A stretch of 64,000 nucleotides of DNA, from contig JACDOF010000013.1 of assembly GCA_017656235.1 (NCBI GenBank), positions 25,873 to 89,872 on the forward strand. The letters are read 5' to 3'. Origin of the DNA: Brevibacillus sp. (GTDB taxonomy: Bacteria > Bacillota > Bacilli > Brevibacillales > Brevibacillaceae). Positions 16,876 to 26,100 of the stretch are shown one piece after another (the stretch's first letter is position 1; each line of letters opens with the position of its first letter). The notes under the pieces were generated by a model, which was not told where the DNA came from, did not search any database, and was given only the letters and a program-made list of their open reading frames with translations. The position numbers and the translations under genes were made by a program.

Positions 16876-17643
16876 TCAGAGCAGTTTCAGTCCGGTAAAA
16901 AAGATGATGGTTGAAATGGCACAGCGCAAAAGAAGTGTTGGAACCCGCGTCGCCAGAATGCTGCCGATAAACACACCGGGGATGGAACCGGCCAGGAGTT
17001 GGAATACGATCGGGTAATCCACCGTTCCGTAACCCATGTGGACCAAGCCCGCTGCCGTTACCAGGATGAAGGCGTGGCCGATGTCGGTTCCTACCACTTC
17101 TTTTCCGCTCATCCGGAAGAAGTACATCAAGGCCAGCGCAAACAGCGAACCACTGCCGATGGAGGTGAGGCCGACAATAAAGCCGAGCACCGCTCCAATG
17201 GCGATGGTGATTGTGCGCTTTTCGCCGATGTCCATCTGCTGCCAGCGGTTGGGATGAGGTTCGCGCCTGTCCTGAATCGTTTTGACAATCATGACAACGG
17301 GAATGAGGATCAAGGCAAATCCCAGCACTTTTTTGAGGATGACGTCGGCGTCGCCGTAGAGTTGTTCGATCCACTGGATACAGTTGACGGCCAGTACGGC
17401 GCTGGGGACGCTTCCGAGCGCAAAGTAGAAGACGATTTGCAGGTTGATTGTGCGCTGCCGCCAGTGTTGAAGGGTACCAAACACCTTGGTGATCGAGTTG
17501 TAAACGAGGTCGGTTCCAACGGCAATCGTCGGCTGTATTCCCAGCATCACCAGGATTGGCGTCAGCAGCGCTGCACCGCCAACACCGGTTAGGCCGACGA
17601 GGAAACCGACAAACAGGCCGATGCTGATCAGTTGAAAGTCCAT
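16876..17643 (-). CDS. TauE/SafE-family sulfite or organo-anion permease
   Basis: I take ATG 17643 as start because GGAAGGGA lies eight bases before it; an in-frame extension to 17817 is hydrophilic and unlike the family. The 255-residue product begins MDFQLISIGLFVGFLVGLTG, and GVGGAALLTPILVMLGI is the signature repeat. The second half has the matching GLTSIGSGSLFALALMYFFR. About eight membrane segments are present. Family members move sulfite, sulfoacetate or related anions across the membrane, but function cannot be fixed by sequence. No sulfur metabolism genes are close. Confidence 0.88.
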   Translation of the reverse strand: MDFQLISIGLFVGFLVGLTGVGGAALLTPILVMLGIQPTIAVGTDLVYNSITKVFGTLQHWRQRTINLQIVFYFALGSVPSAVLAVNCIQWIEQLYGDADVILKKVLGFALILIPVVMIVKTIQDRREPHPNRWQQMDIGEKRTITIAIGAVLGFIVGLTSIGSGSLFALALMYFFRMSGKEVVGTDIGHAFILVTAAGLVHMGYGTVDYPIVFQLLAGSIPGVFIGSILATRVPTLLLRCAISTIIFFTGLKLL

Positions 17644-18134
17644 GTGGGTTATCCCTTCCTTAATGTCGTTTTGTTCCTGGTCACGTGGTCGAGCATCCGC
17701 TGCTGTCCCGTAGACTACTATCACAGTATGGGTGTCCGGCGAGCCTGGTGCCTTGCCTGGCGAAAATAGGCTTATATTTCCAATGTTTTGCGGTTGGCAG
17801 TGTAATAAAATTGTCACGATTGCATTCGTCTTGTGACTGCTGTTTCTGATACAGTTACAGTAAGGGAGTTTCTGGTCTGATAATGGCCTGAGAGTATCGG
17901 GCCGCGCCTGAAACCGAGGGCGAACCCATCATGCAGACATGCGGGAGAAGCGCGGAGCATCCGCTCTCCAAGTTGACTCCGTCGGTATCATTTCGCTACA
18001 ATGAGAGGCGTATCGAACGGGTCTTCTTTTGTTGTTTATTGCGTTTAGGACGTTGAACGATAGATGCCCGGGCGGCGGCAGGCAGCATGGCTGTTCTGCC
18101 CTGCAGTACTCATCTTGTAAGGGGGCTAGGAAAG
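17644..18134. other. Divergent control region between the TauE/SafE and ctaB genes
   Basis: About 490 bases without an intact gene. It holds the promoter assigned to ctaB (17973-18002) and, just before it at about 17943-17969, a potential hairpin with arms GCGCGGA and TCCGCTCT. The long GC-rich part from 17880 to 17970 does not match any riboswitch I know. Confidence 0.45.
17973..18002 (+). promoter_or_regulatory. SigA-type promoter for ctaB
   Basis: TTGACT at 17973-17978 and TACAAT at 17997-18002 are 18 bases apart. The transcript would have an untranslated leader of about 125 nt before the ctaB ATG at 18135. Confidence 0.6.
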
Positions 18135-19070
18135 ATGGACCAACAGGCTACTTGCGACCAATCCGAGAGTCTCGCCTTGGAAACGGACACCAATGTTGGC
18201 GCGCAGCCGGCTACATGGAGTGACTATCTGCATCTGACAAAGCCGGGAATCACCCTGTCCAATCTGCTTACCACGTTTACTGGTTTTTGGCTGGCTGCGT
18301 TTACCTATGGTACGAGATTTGAGCTGGATACCCTCTTTTGGACACTGCTGGGTACAGCGTTTGTGATTGCCTCCGGGGCGACACTCAACAACTACTGGGA
18401 CCGGGAACTGGATGCCAAGATGAAGCGGACCCAAAACCGGGCCATCGCCGCCGGCCGAATTCACCCCCGGCATGCGCTGGCGATTGGAATTGTACTCTTG
18501 GTGCTCGGACTGGTCGTGCTCGCCGTGTTTGCCAATCCTCTTGCCGCTGTACTGGGGCTGCTCGGTCATATCTTCTATGTGTTGGTCTATACTCCGCTCA
18601 AGCGGGTAACCACGTTAAACACCGTGATCGGTGGCATCTCCGGGGCAATCCCGCCCATGATCGGATGGGCCGCTGTCACCCAAAACGTGGAGATGGGGGC
18701 GTGGCTGTTGTTTCTGATTTTGTTCCTTTGGCAGCCGCCGCACTTCCTGGCCCTGGCCATGCTGAAGGCGGAGGAGTACCGTGCCGGCGGCATTCCGATG
18801 CTGCCCGTGGTCAAGGGCTTTGAGGTAACCAAGCGGCAGATGTTCAACTATGCTGCGCCAATGGTACCGGCCTCCATTTTGCTGATGCTGTATGCCAACC
18901 TCGGCTACGTCTACCTGGCTGCGGCACTTGTACTCGGGGCAGGATACCTGTACATTCTGCTGAAGGGCTTTACAGCCGAAGACGATCTGGTCTGGGCGCG
19001 AAAAGCGTTCGGCTACTCGCTGATCTACCTGACTGTCATGTGTTTTGCCATGATCGTCAGTGCACTGTAA
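18135..19070 (+). CDS. ctaB: Protoheme IX farnesyltransferase (heme O synthase)
   Basis: The start at 18135 follows AAGGGGG and gives 311 residues, a usual CtaB length; the frame is open upstream but not conserved. CtaB adds a farnesyl group to heme b to make heme O in the membrane. The first aspartate-rich prenyl-binding motif is NNYWDRELDAKMKRTQNR and the second loop is the YTPLKRVTTLNTVIGGISGA region. About nine membrane helices are present. With ctaA just downstream on the same strand it supplies heme A for an aa3-type terminal oxidase, showing an aerobic respiratory host. The oxidase structural genes are not in view. Confidence 0.95.
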   Translation: MDQQATCDQSESLALETDTNVGAQPATWSDYLHLTKPGITLSNLLTTFTGFWLAAFTYGTRFELDTLFWTLLGTAFVIASGATLNNYWDRELDAKMKRTQNRAIAAGRIHPRHALAIGIVLLVLGLVVLAVFANPLAAVLGLLGHIFYVLVYTPLKRVTTLNTVIGGISGAIPPMIGWAAVTQNVEMGAWLLFLILFLWQPPHFLALAMLKAEEYRAGGIPMLPVVKGFEVTKRQMFNYAAPMVPASILLMLYANLGYVYLAAALVLGAGYLYILLKGFTAEDDLVWARKAFGYSLIYLTVMCFAMIVSAL

Positions 19071-19085
19071 ACCGAACGAGAGTTG

Positions 19086-19110
19086 GGCAAACCGCTTGCG
19101 TTTGCCTTTT
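19086..19110 (+). terminator. Terminator or attenuator after ctaB
   Basis: GGCAAAC / GTTTGCC pair around a 7-nt loop and are followed by TTTT, 15 bases after the ctaB stop. A second stem, GGCATCCGC (19138) with GCGGATGCC (19162), follows without a T tract, so expression of ctaA may be separate from or partly uncoupled from ctaB. Confidence 0.65.
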
Positions 19111-19240
19111 CAGGGGTTACGGCGCCATTGTTGCGAAGGCATCCGCTGCCATCACGGCTTTGCGGATGCCGCGTTATTGTGATTCGGGAAGCGGCCATTG
19201 ACGTGCACCTTTTCACAGGTGAAGAAAAGAGGTGACAGAC

Positions 19241-20209
19241 ATGCGAAGAGGAGACAAGTGGCTGACGTGGCTGGCGGTGTCGGCTACCGTGCTGATGTTC
19301 TTGACGATGCTGGCCGGTTCGCTGGTGACCAAGACCGGATCCGCGCTCGGCTGCGGCAACGACTGGCCGTTGTGCAACGGTAAGTGGGTTCCCGAGTATA
19401 CGCTGGAATCGCTGATTGAATATTCGCATCGCCTGATCACGGGCTTGGCCGGATTGGTTGTTATCCTCTTCTCCGCACTGGCCTGGCGCCGATTCCGTGG
19501 CAATCAGGAAGTGCAGGTGCTGGCGTTGATCGGCCTTTTCTTCATCGTACTGGAGTCGATTTTGGGGGCGTCCGCGGTTATCTGGCCCCAGTCTTCCGCC
19601 GTATTGGCCCTTCACTTCGGGTTTTCGCTGCTCGCCTTCAGCGGCGTATTGCTGCTGACCCTGTTCGTCCTGCAGCGGGAGCGAATCAATCGGTATGTGC
19701 GCCAGCCGGTGTCATCGCGTTTCCGCAATCTGGTCTGGGGAATCGCTGTCTATGCGTACGGGGTGGTGTACCTCGGGGCATACGTGCGGCATACCGGTTC
19801 CAACATGGGGTGCTCCGACTGGCCGCTCTGCCAGGGACAGCTGATTCCCGAACTGACCGGCCAGGTGGCAATTCATTTCATGCACCGGGCAGCGGCTGCC
19901 GTCCTGTACCTGCTGCTGATGGCGCTGTTCATCTACGCATACCGGCAGTACCGGCAAACGCGCCGCGACATCTACCTGGCCAGCCTGCTGGCGTTTGTCC
20001 TGATGACGGTACAGGTGTTGAGTGGAGGTCTGGTTGTCTGGTTTAAGCTGCACCTGTATGCCACGATGTTTCACTCAGCAGTCATCACCTGCCTGTACGG
20101 CGTACTTTGCTATCTCTGCCTGCAGTCGCTGAAGCAGCCGGATGCGGCACGCCGGGAGCGGCAGGCGGCGGACTTTGGGCAGCAGGTCGTATCGCTGACC
20201 AAAGGGTAG
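19241..20209 (+). CDS. ctaA: Heme A synthase (COX15/CtaA)
   Basis: The start ATG 19241 has AGAGGTG before it; a GTG at 19232 overlaps the ribosome site. The 322-residue membrane protein oxidises the C8 methyl group of heme O to give heme A. It has eight membrane helices in two related halves. Conserved residues are visible: the cysteine pair in GCGNDWPLCNG, the matching GCSDWPLCQG in the second half, the heme-binding histidine in EYSHRLITG, and HFMHRAAA, and a further histidine in ALHFGFSLL. The extra N-terminal cysteine pair is the redox type found in Bacillales CtaA. A strong terminator follows the gene. Confidence 0.95.
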   Translation: MRRGDKWLTWLAVSATVLMFLTMLAGSLVTKTGSALGCGNDWPLCNGKWVPEYTLESLIEYSHRLITGLAGLVVILFSALAWRRFRGNQEVQVLALIGLFFIVLESILGASAVIWPQSSAVLALHFGFSLLAFSGVLLLTLFVLQRERINRYVRQPVSSRFRNLVWGIAVYAYGVVYLGAYVRHTGSNMGCSDWPLCQGQLIPELTGQVAIHFMHRAAAAVLYLLLMALFIYAYRQYRQTRRDIYLASLLAFVLMTVQVLSGGLVVWFKLHLYATMFHSAVITCLYGVLCYLCLQSLKQPDAARRERQAADFGQQVVSLTKG

Positions 20210-20228
20210 AGGAAGGTCAGGCGAACAG

Positions 20229-20270
20229 AACGTCCCGCTCATTCATGACGAGCGGGACGTTTGTGTTTTT
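20229..20270. terminator. Terminator between convergent ctaA and the next gene
   Basis: A 12-bp perfect stem AACGTCCCGCTC / GAGCGGGACGTT with a 9-nt loop is followed by TGTGTTTTT on the plus strand. The flanking genes converge here, so it mainly ends ctaA. Confidence 0.85.
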
Positions 20271-20292
20271 GGGGAGAAGGATCATCGCACAA

Positions 20293-21723
20293 TCACGACT
20301 GTACTTCTGCCACCCGATACAGGCCATCTCTCTTTTTCAGCGTAATCCACTCATCTTTTGTGTGAATGATCCCCATATCGGATACGGCCTCATGCATGCG
20401 GACGTGATAGGTGACGGTGTCCTCCTGTTTGTCGGCGGACAGCAGATCGTAGCTTTCCAGATGGGGATTGGACACCCCGATCAACGACAGGTAGCCGTCT
20501 TCCCGGGCTTTGCTCTCTATCTCCCCGGTGAGCAGTTTTTCGATCTCCTTCACATCTCGCTTGATTCTCGCCTCCAGAAACGAGCGCAGGACGGCCAAAC
20601 TGCTCTCGTCTGCCTCTGGCAGGGTCAAGTCGCGCAGCGGATGTTGGGAGAGGCGTGTGACGCCTGTGACGCGCCAGTCCTCTCCATTTTTTTCGACGAG
20701 CAGTTCTTCCCGTTCCAGCGAGAGTGTCGTGCGGTGGTTGCCGAGGAACAGCAGCACCTCGTAACGGATGGCTTCTTCTCCCGCCGGTGTTGACGCTTCA
20801 ATCCGGTAATCCAGCAGGTGCGGATTGGGTTGACCGATCAGCCACGGGCTGGCGGCCAACAGTTTTTCGCTGGAGGTGCGCATCAGCCCAACCGGGTTAC
20901 GGCTGATACGTGCTTCCATAAAGGCACTCAGTGCGGAGTACGGAGTATCGGTGGAGAAGACAAATGTTTTTCCGTCAAAGGCGTACGTTTTGAGATGGGT
21001 CTCAGCATGCTGCAGTCGTTCCAATCCTGCTCCAAACGGCGATTCTCCGATCGTTTCCCAGACGAGCAGGAGCGGCTTTTCTCCTTCTTCCACGATTTGA
21101 TACTCCCCGTAACGCAAATGGGTGGGTTCGTTCGGCACGGACACACGTTCCGTCAGCGTGCCTCTCCAGGCTTCCTTTAGCTCTCCGTTTTCCACATAAC
21201 AGAGGTGCACATCGTAGCTGTCCAGTCCCGTACCTCCCGTTCGATTGATCACTTCAAACAGCCGTATTCCCGCTACCTTGCCAATCTCGTCGGCATCCTT
21301 GACGTTCCATTCGCCGTTGTCAAAACGCCGGAAGTCCCACCGGTCCGGGTCAAAGTGCGGCAGGTTCCAGGCTCTTTCCGCTATCAGCCGGTACGTTCCG
21401 TTCTGGCGATCCAGCAGGTAAAAGGAACCGATATGAACGGCGCCGTTGGTATAGGCCGCGATCTCCGGATCGGAGTCGTCGTCCAGGTTGGCCGCCTGAA
21501 CCAGCAGCTTTGCATCGTCGTCCACTTGCATTTTGGCTGAAGCGTTAATCAGCGCTTTGAGCTGCTCCTGATCAGGGAGTTCCGACGCGATCTGGGGTGA
21601 ATCGGCAGAATGCGGCACAGGGGACGCAGCTTGCGAATATCCGTCAGCTTCAAACAGTCCTGCTTGCAGGGCTGCTGCCAGTACACCGGCCGCAACAGCC
21701 AGCGAGAGTCGGGTTTTGTTCAT
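20293..21723 (-). CDS. Exported protein of unknown function with two related C-terminal domains
   Basis: I do not recognise this 476-residue protein. It begins with a cleavable-type signal, MNKTRLSLAVAAGVLAAALQ, and has no lipobox. Residues about 70-120 (ANLDDDSDPEIAAYTNGAVH, then IGSFYLLDRQNG) resemble the calcium-loop style of FG-GAP or VCBS repeats found in surface proteins. The second half contains two related units: FMEARISRNPVGL with GQPNPHLLDYRI, and FLEARIKRDVKEI with GVSNPHLESYDLL. Each has the size of an NTF2-like domain. A polypeptide handling ligand or wall contact outside the membrane is plausible but not shown. It is divergent from sbcD. Confidence 0.75.
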   Translation of the reverse strand: MNKTRLSLAVAAGVLAAALQAGLFEADGYSQAASPVPHSADSPQIASELPDQEQLKALINASAKMQVDDDAKLLVQAANLDDDSDPEIAAYTNGAVHIGSFYLLDRQNGTYRLIAERAWNLPHFDPDRWDFRRFDNGEWNVKDADEIGKVAGIRLFEVINRTGGTGLDSYDVHLCYVENGELKEAWRGTLTERVSVPNEPTHLRYGEYQIVEEGEKPLLLVWETIGESPFGAGLERLQHAETHLKTYAFDGKTFVFSTDTPYSALSAFMEARISRNPVGLMRTSSEKLLAASPWLIGQPNPHLLDYRIEASTPAGEEAIRYEVLLFLGNHRTTLSLEREELLVEKNGEDWRVTGVTRLSQHPLRDLTLPEADESSLAVLRSFLEARIKRDVKEIEKLLTGEIESKAREDGYLSLIGVSNPHLESYDLLSADKQEDTVTYHVRMHEAVSDMGIIHTKDEWITLKKRDGLYRVAEVQS

Positions 21724-21796
21724 GAGAGATCATCCTTTCCGCCATGGATGCCAGTTTTTCCACTTGTCAATTCTGACGACAAGGCTGCCTTCGATG

Positions 21797-21825
21797 TTAC
21801 ACAGCTTCTTCTCATCTGGTACAAT
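21797..21825 (+). promoter_or_regulatory. Probable promoter of the sbcDC-addBA set
   Basis: TACAAT at 21820-21825 is preceded at 17 to 18 bases by TTACAC or GTTACA. It lies 34 bases before the sbcD start. I see no LexA-type operator in this gap. Confidence 0.5.
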
Positions 21826-21858
21826 AAAAAGGCAAACACGTGATCGGATTGAGGTGGA

Positions 21859-23127
21859 ATGATGCGGATCTTACATACTGCCGACTGGCATTTCGGCCGC
21901 ACGCTGGAAGGGAGGGAGCGGCGGCAGGAACAAACCGCTTTTGTGGACGAGCTGTGCCGGATCGCTGATGATCAGGCTGTTGATCTGGTGCTGATCGCAG
22001 GTGACGTATACGATTCGGTCAATCCGCCGGCCTGGGCGGAGGAGTTGTTTTACGAAGCGCTGGAGCGGCTGTCGCGAGGAGGAAGACGCGGCGTGATCGC
22101 CATCGCCGGCAACCACGACCAGCCGGAGCGGATTCGCGCCGCCGCACCGCTGGCCCACAAACAAGGCATTGTGCTGCTCGGACTGCCCAAAGAAGCGCCA
22201 TTTGTCAGTGACGTTGGCGGCGAGCGTCTGGCGGAGCGGGTAAGAATCGTTGCCGCTGGCCCTTCCTGGCTGGAGATGGCCATTCCCGGTGTTCCCCACC
22301 ACGCGGTGGTCATTGCCCTGCCCTACCCGTCGGAATCCCGGCTGAAGGAACTTCTCAGCGAGCATTTTACTGCGGAAGAGATGCAGGCAGCCTTTTCTGA
22401 GCGGATCGCCGCCTTGCTCGCGGAGAAGGCCAGGGCTTTTCGCCGCGATACAGTCAACCTGGTGATGAGTCATTTGTTCGTCATGGGCGGGGCGGAAAGC
22501 GAGTCGGAACGGCCGATACAGCTGGGCGGCACCTCTGTCGTCCCTCCGTCCGCCTTCCCCAGGGAAGCTGACTATGTGGCACTCGGCCATCTGCACCGCC
22601 CCCAGAAACTGTCGGAAAAGCCGCTGATTCGCTACAGCGGCTCCCCTCTCGCTTACAGTTTTACCGAGGCAGGGCACAGCAAGGCGGTGGTGCTGATCGA
22701 TGCGGTGCCGGGTGAGCCGGTGCGGGACGAGCTGATCTACCTGACCAGCGGCCGGCGCCTTGTCCGCTGGAAAGCGACGGAAGGCATCGCCCAAGTGGAG
22801 CAGTGGCTGGCGGAAGGGCGTGATGCGGGCTGCTGGATCGACCTGGAGCTGCATGTCTCCGATGTGATCGATCCGGCTGAATTTCAGCGGCTGCGCAAAT
22901 TAAGTGACGACTTTGTCAAAATCCAGCGTGTGCTGGTTGTCCCCCGGAATGAACATGAGCAGGAAGAAGAGGAAAGGCAGTCGTTGGCCGGTTTGAATCC
23001 GGAACAGTTGTTTCGCCGTTTTTACGAGCGAAAGCGAGGCGTTCAACCGGACCCGCAGGTGGTGGAACTGTTTGCACGCTTGATGACAGGCGAGCAGGCC
23101 GTGCATGGGGGTGGTGAAGCGGGATGA
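21859..23127 (+). CDS. sbcD: Exonuclease SbcCD subunit D (Mre11-type nuclease)
   Basis: The 422-residue protein starts at ATG 21859 after GAGGTGG. It begins MMRILHTADWHFGRTLEGRE, which carries phosphodiesterase motif I with the Asp and His metal ligands. Further motifs are LVLIAGDVYDSVNPP, IAGNHDQPERI, LVMSHLFVMGG and YVALGHLHRPQ, all in order for a two-manganese calcineurin-like nuclease. The last third is the capping and SbcC-binding region. Its stop overlaps the sbcC start by four bases. SbcCD opens hairpins and trims protein-blocked double-strand ends, which may matter here because palindromic repeats are present in this genome. Confidence 0.95.
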   Translation: MMRILHTADWHFGRTLEGRERRQEQTAFVDELCRIADDQAVDLVLIAGDVYDSVNPPAWAEELFYEALERLSRGGRRGVIAIAGNHDQPERIRAAAPLAHKQGIVLLGLPKEAPFVSDVGGERLAERVRIVAAGPSWLEMAIPGVPHHAVVIALPYPSESRLKELLSEHFTAEEMQAAFSERIAALLAEKARAFRRDTVNLVMSHLFVMGGAESESERPIQLGGTSVVPPSAFPREADYVALGHLHRPQKLSEKPLIRYSGSPLAYSFTEAGHSKAVVLIDAVPGEPVRDELIYLTSGRRLVRWKATEGIAQVEQWLAEGRDAGCWIDLELHVSDVIDPAEFQRLRKLSDDFVKIQRVLVVPRNEHEQEEEERQSLAGLNPEQLFRRFYERKRGVQPDPQVVELFARLMTGEQAVHGGGEAG

Positions 23128-26100
23128 GACCGATTCAATTGAAACTGGCCGGTCTGCACAGCTATCGGGAGATGCAGGTGATTGACTTTGAGCGCCTGTG
23201 TGAGGCTGGTCTGTTTGGCATATTTGGTCCGACGGGCAGCGGCAAGTCGACGATCCTTGATGCGATTACACTGGCGCTGTACGGACAGGTGGTGCGCATG
23301 GGGGGCGCTACGCATCCGCTCCAGGTGCTGAACCAGTTGGAGGAGCGGCTGTTTGTCTCGTTCACGTTTGAACTGGGGCGTGACGGATCGCGGCGACGCT
23401 ACACCATTGAGCGCGAATTCGGGCTGGATAAAAAGGGGAACAGGCGACCGCCGGAAGTGCGATTGATCGAGCGCGGCCTTGCCCCGGACGAGGCCGATCG
23501 GGTGCTGGAGTCAAAAGCAACCGCGGCGACAGCGGCTGTCGAGCAGCTGATCGGCCTGACCATTCACGATTTCACCCGTGCCGTGGTTCTGCCGCAGGGG
23601 CAGTTTTCCCGCTTCCTGACGCTGAGGGGCAGCGAACGCAACGAAATGCTGCAGCGCATCTTTCAACTGGAGGAGTACGGGGAAAAGTTGAATGAACGCA
23701 TCCGTACCCGTTACGAGTGGAACAAGGCGGAGCGGCACCGCCTGGAGCTGGAACTGGCCGGGCTGGGGGACGCCGGGCCGGAAGCGCTGCAGGCGGCGAC
23801 AGCCGAATGGAACGAGGCGTCCCGCCTGGAACGGGGACTTGTCGACGAGTGGCAGGCGCTTGCCGAGAAGAAAAAGGAGCTGGACCAGCTCCGCGAGTGG
23901 CAAAAGGAGCGGGAAACGATCATCCGCAAGCTGGATGAGCTGGCGGGCAAGCAGCCGGAGATTGAGCAGATGACGCAGCTGATCGCGCAGATCGAACGGA
24001 GTCTCTCCCTGTGGCCGCGAATCGAGCGGCTCAGGCAGTTGGCGGCGGAACGCGCCGAACTGGCACAGCGCTGTGAACAACTGCGGGTTGGGCGGGAAGC
24101 AGCCAGTGCAGAGGTGTGTGGGGCGGAGGAGCAGCTTCGGGCCGTGCAGACCCGCGTGCGCACGGAAGAACCGCTTTTGCATGAGCAAAGAAGCAGGTTG
24201 GCCTTAGGGATTGAGTGGGAGAAAGAACTGGAGGGGCTGACCCAGGAGCTGGGCCGTTTAACAACGGAACAGTCCCGGCTCCAGGAAGAGCGAAAAGAAG
24301 TGGAAAGCCGCCTGCTCGAAGCGGAACGTCAGGCCTCTGTCTGCGCGGAAGAGTGGAATCGGCTTGAGCAGCTGGAGCAGGAACTGACGGCTGCCGCAGG
24401 CCAACGGGGTTGGCTGCAGGCCCTGCGTGATGCCAAGCTGAGTTGGCAGGGCGAAGAGCAAAAGCTGAGCGATGCGAGACGGGAGTTGGCAGAGCTCGAA
24501 CGGAAACGGCAGGAGGCGCAGGCCGAGGTAGAGCGTCAGCGCGCCGCGTGGGAAGGGGCAGCCGCTTTTCGCGAACAGGCGCAGGCCGCGTTGGGCGAAG
24601 TCGAGGAGAAGCTCGGCCAGACCGCAGCGGAACAGGAATTGGACGAACTGCGCCAGCAGTTGGTGCAGGTACGCACGATCGGGAAAGCCTGGCGGGAGTG
24701 GACGCAGGCACGGCATGCCTGGGAGAAGCGGCAGAGCGACTGGCATCAGCGGCTGCGCGAGGCGGAGAAGCGGGCAGAAGAGGCGGAAGCGGCTTGGCGC
24801 CGGGCGGATACGCTGTGCAAGGAGCGGGAAAGGGAGCGGCAGGAAGCGGAACATGCACGCCTGGAGTGGCAGAAGGCCAACATGGCGCTCGCCCTGCGGC
24901 GTGCGCTCAGGGATGGGGAGCCCTGTCCCGTGTGCGGCTCACTCCATCACCCGCATCGGCTTGCGGAACCCCCGACCGGAATGGTCCCGGACGACCAGCC
25001 GCTTGCTGAACACGAGTGGCAGCGGGAAGAGGCGGAACGGATCGCTCGCGTCGATCGCGCCGTCCTCGCCCTGCGTGAAGCGGAGACCGTCTCTCGTCAG
25101 GCTTATGAGCGGCTGCTGCAGGCGAAGACAGCTCTGAAATCGCTGCGCGAACAAGAGCAGGCGCTGCGAGAAGAGGAAGACGCGCTGAACCAACGCCTGG
25201 CTGCGATCAGGTCGGAATTGGCCCGACTGGATGAGCGGTGGACGGTTGACGATGTCGATACGCTCTCCATCCGTTATCAACAGACGGAACGCGATCTGGC
25301 GCAAATGATGGAGAAGCGCAGTGCGCTGCGCCAGCAGCTTGAACAGCTTCAACAGCGTGCAGCCGGATTGCGTGAACGCGAGCTGGAGCAAAAAGGACAG
25401 TACGAAAAGCAGATGGCGCTGCTGGAGCGGCTTGACGAAGCGGTGGCCGCGGCGAGCGAGCGGGTGACGACCAGTCAAAGGGGTGTCGAATTGGCTGTTC
25501 GTCGGCTGGACGAGCTGCGCGGAACACTGCCTGTAGAGGAAATTGATCCGCAATACGCCCGTCTGGCAGAGCTGGATACACAGCTTCAACAGCTTCGCGA
25601 GCAGCGCCGACAGTTGGAGCGTGACAGGCGGCAGATCGAGGAGAAGCGGCAGGTGGACAGCGAGCGCCAGCTGCAGTTGGCCGCGCGGGAATCTGCGCTG
25701 AACGAAAAGCTTTCGGAGATAAGGGATGCCTGGGAAAACAAGCGGAAGCAGCTGCATGCGCTGACGGGAGGAGAGCAGGCCGCTGCCTGTCTCGCCGCCG
25801 TTGAGCGGCAATTGGAGCAGCTTCAATCCGCATTCGGGCAGGCGGAGCAGGCCCACCAGGAGGCGGTGACGCGTCTGCAAGCCGTGCAGGAATCCTTGTG
25901 GAAGTCTGAAGAGGCCCTTACCCATCTGATACGACGGTATGAAGACGAGTCGGCGGCAATCACGGAAGAGATCGCTTCGAGCGGGCTGGAATCGCTTGAG
26001 CAAGTGTCTGTACTCTACGCAAAGCGTGAATCGCTTGACAGCTATCGCAAACAGGTGGAACAGTTCCGAACCTTGTCGCAGCAGCTGCGCTACGACGAAC

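Noticed and set aside
17644..17817. N-terminal extension of the TauE/SafE protein to 17817
   Set aside because: The added 58 residues are hydrophilic and not family-like, while ATG 17643 has a good ribosome site.
17880..18000. THF, TPP or SAM riboswitch before ctaB
   Set aside because: A few similar words occur (for example CATCCGCTC), but the conserved cores of these riboswitches are missing and the downstream gene does not fit.
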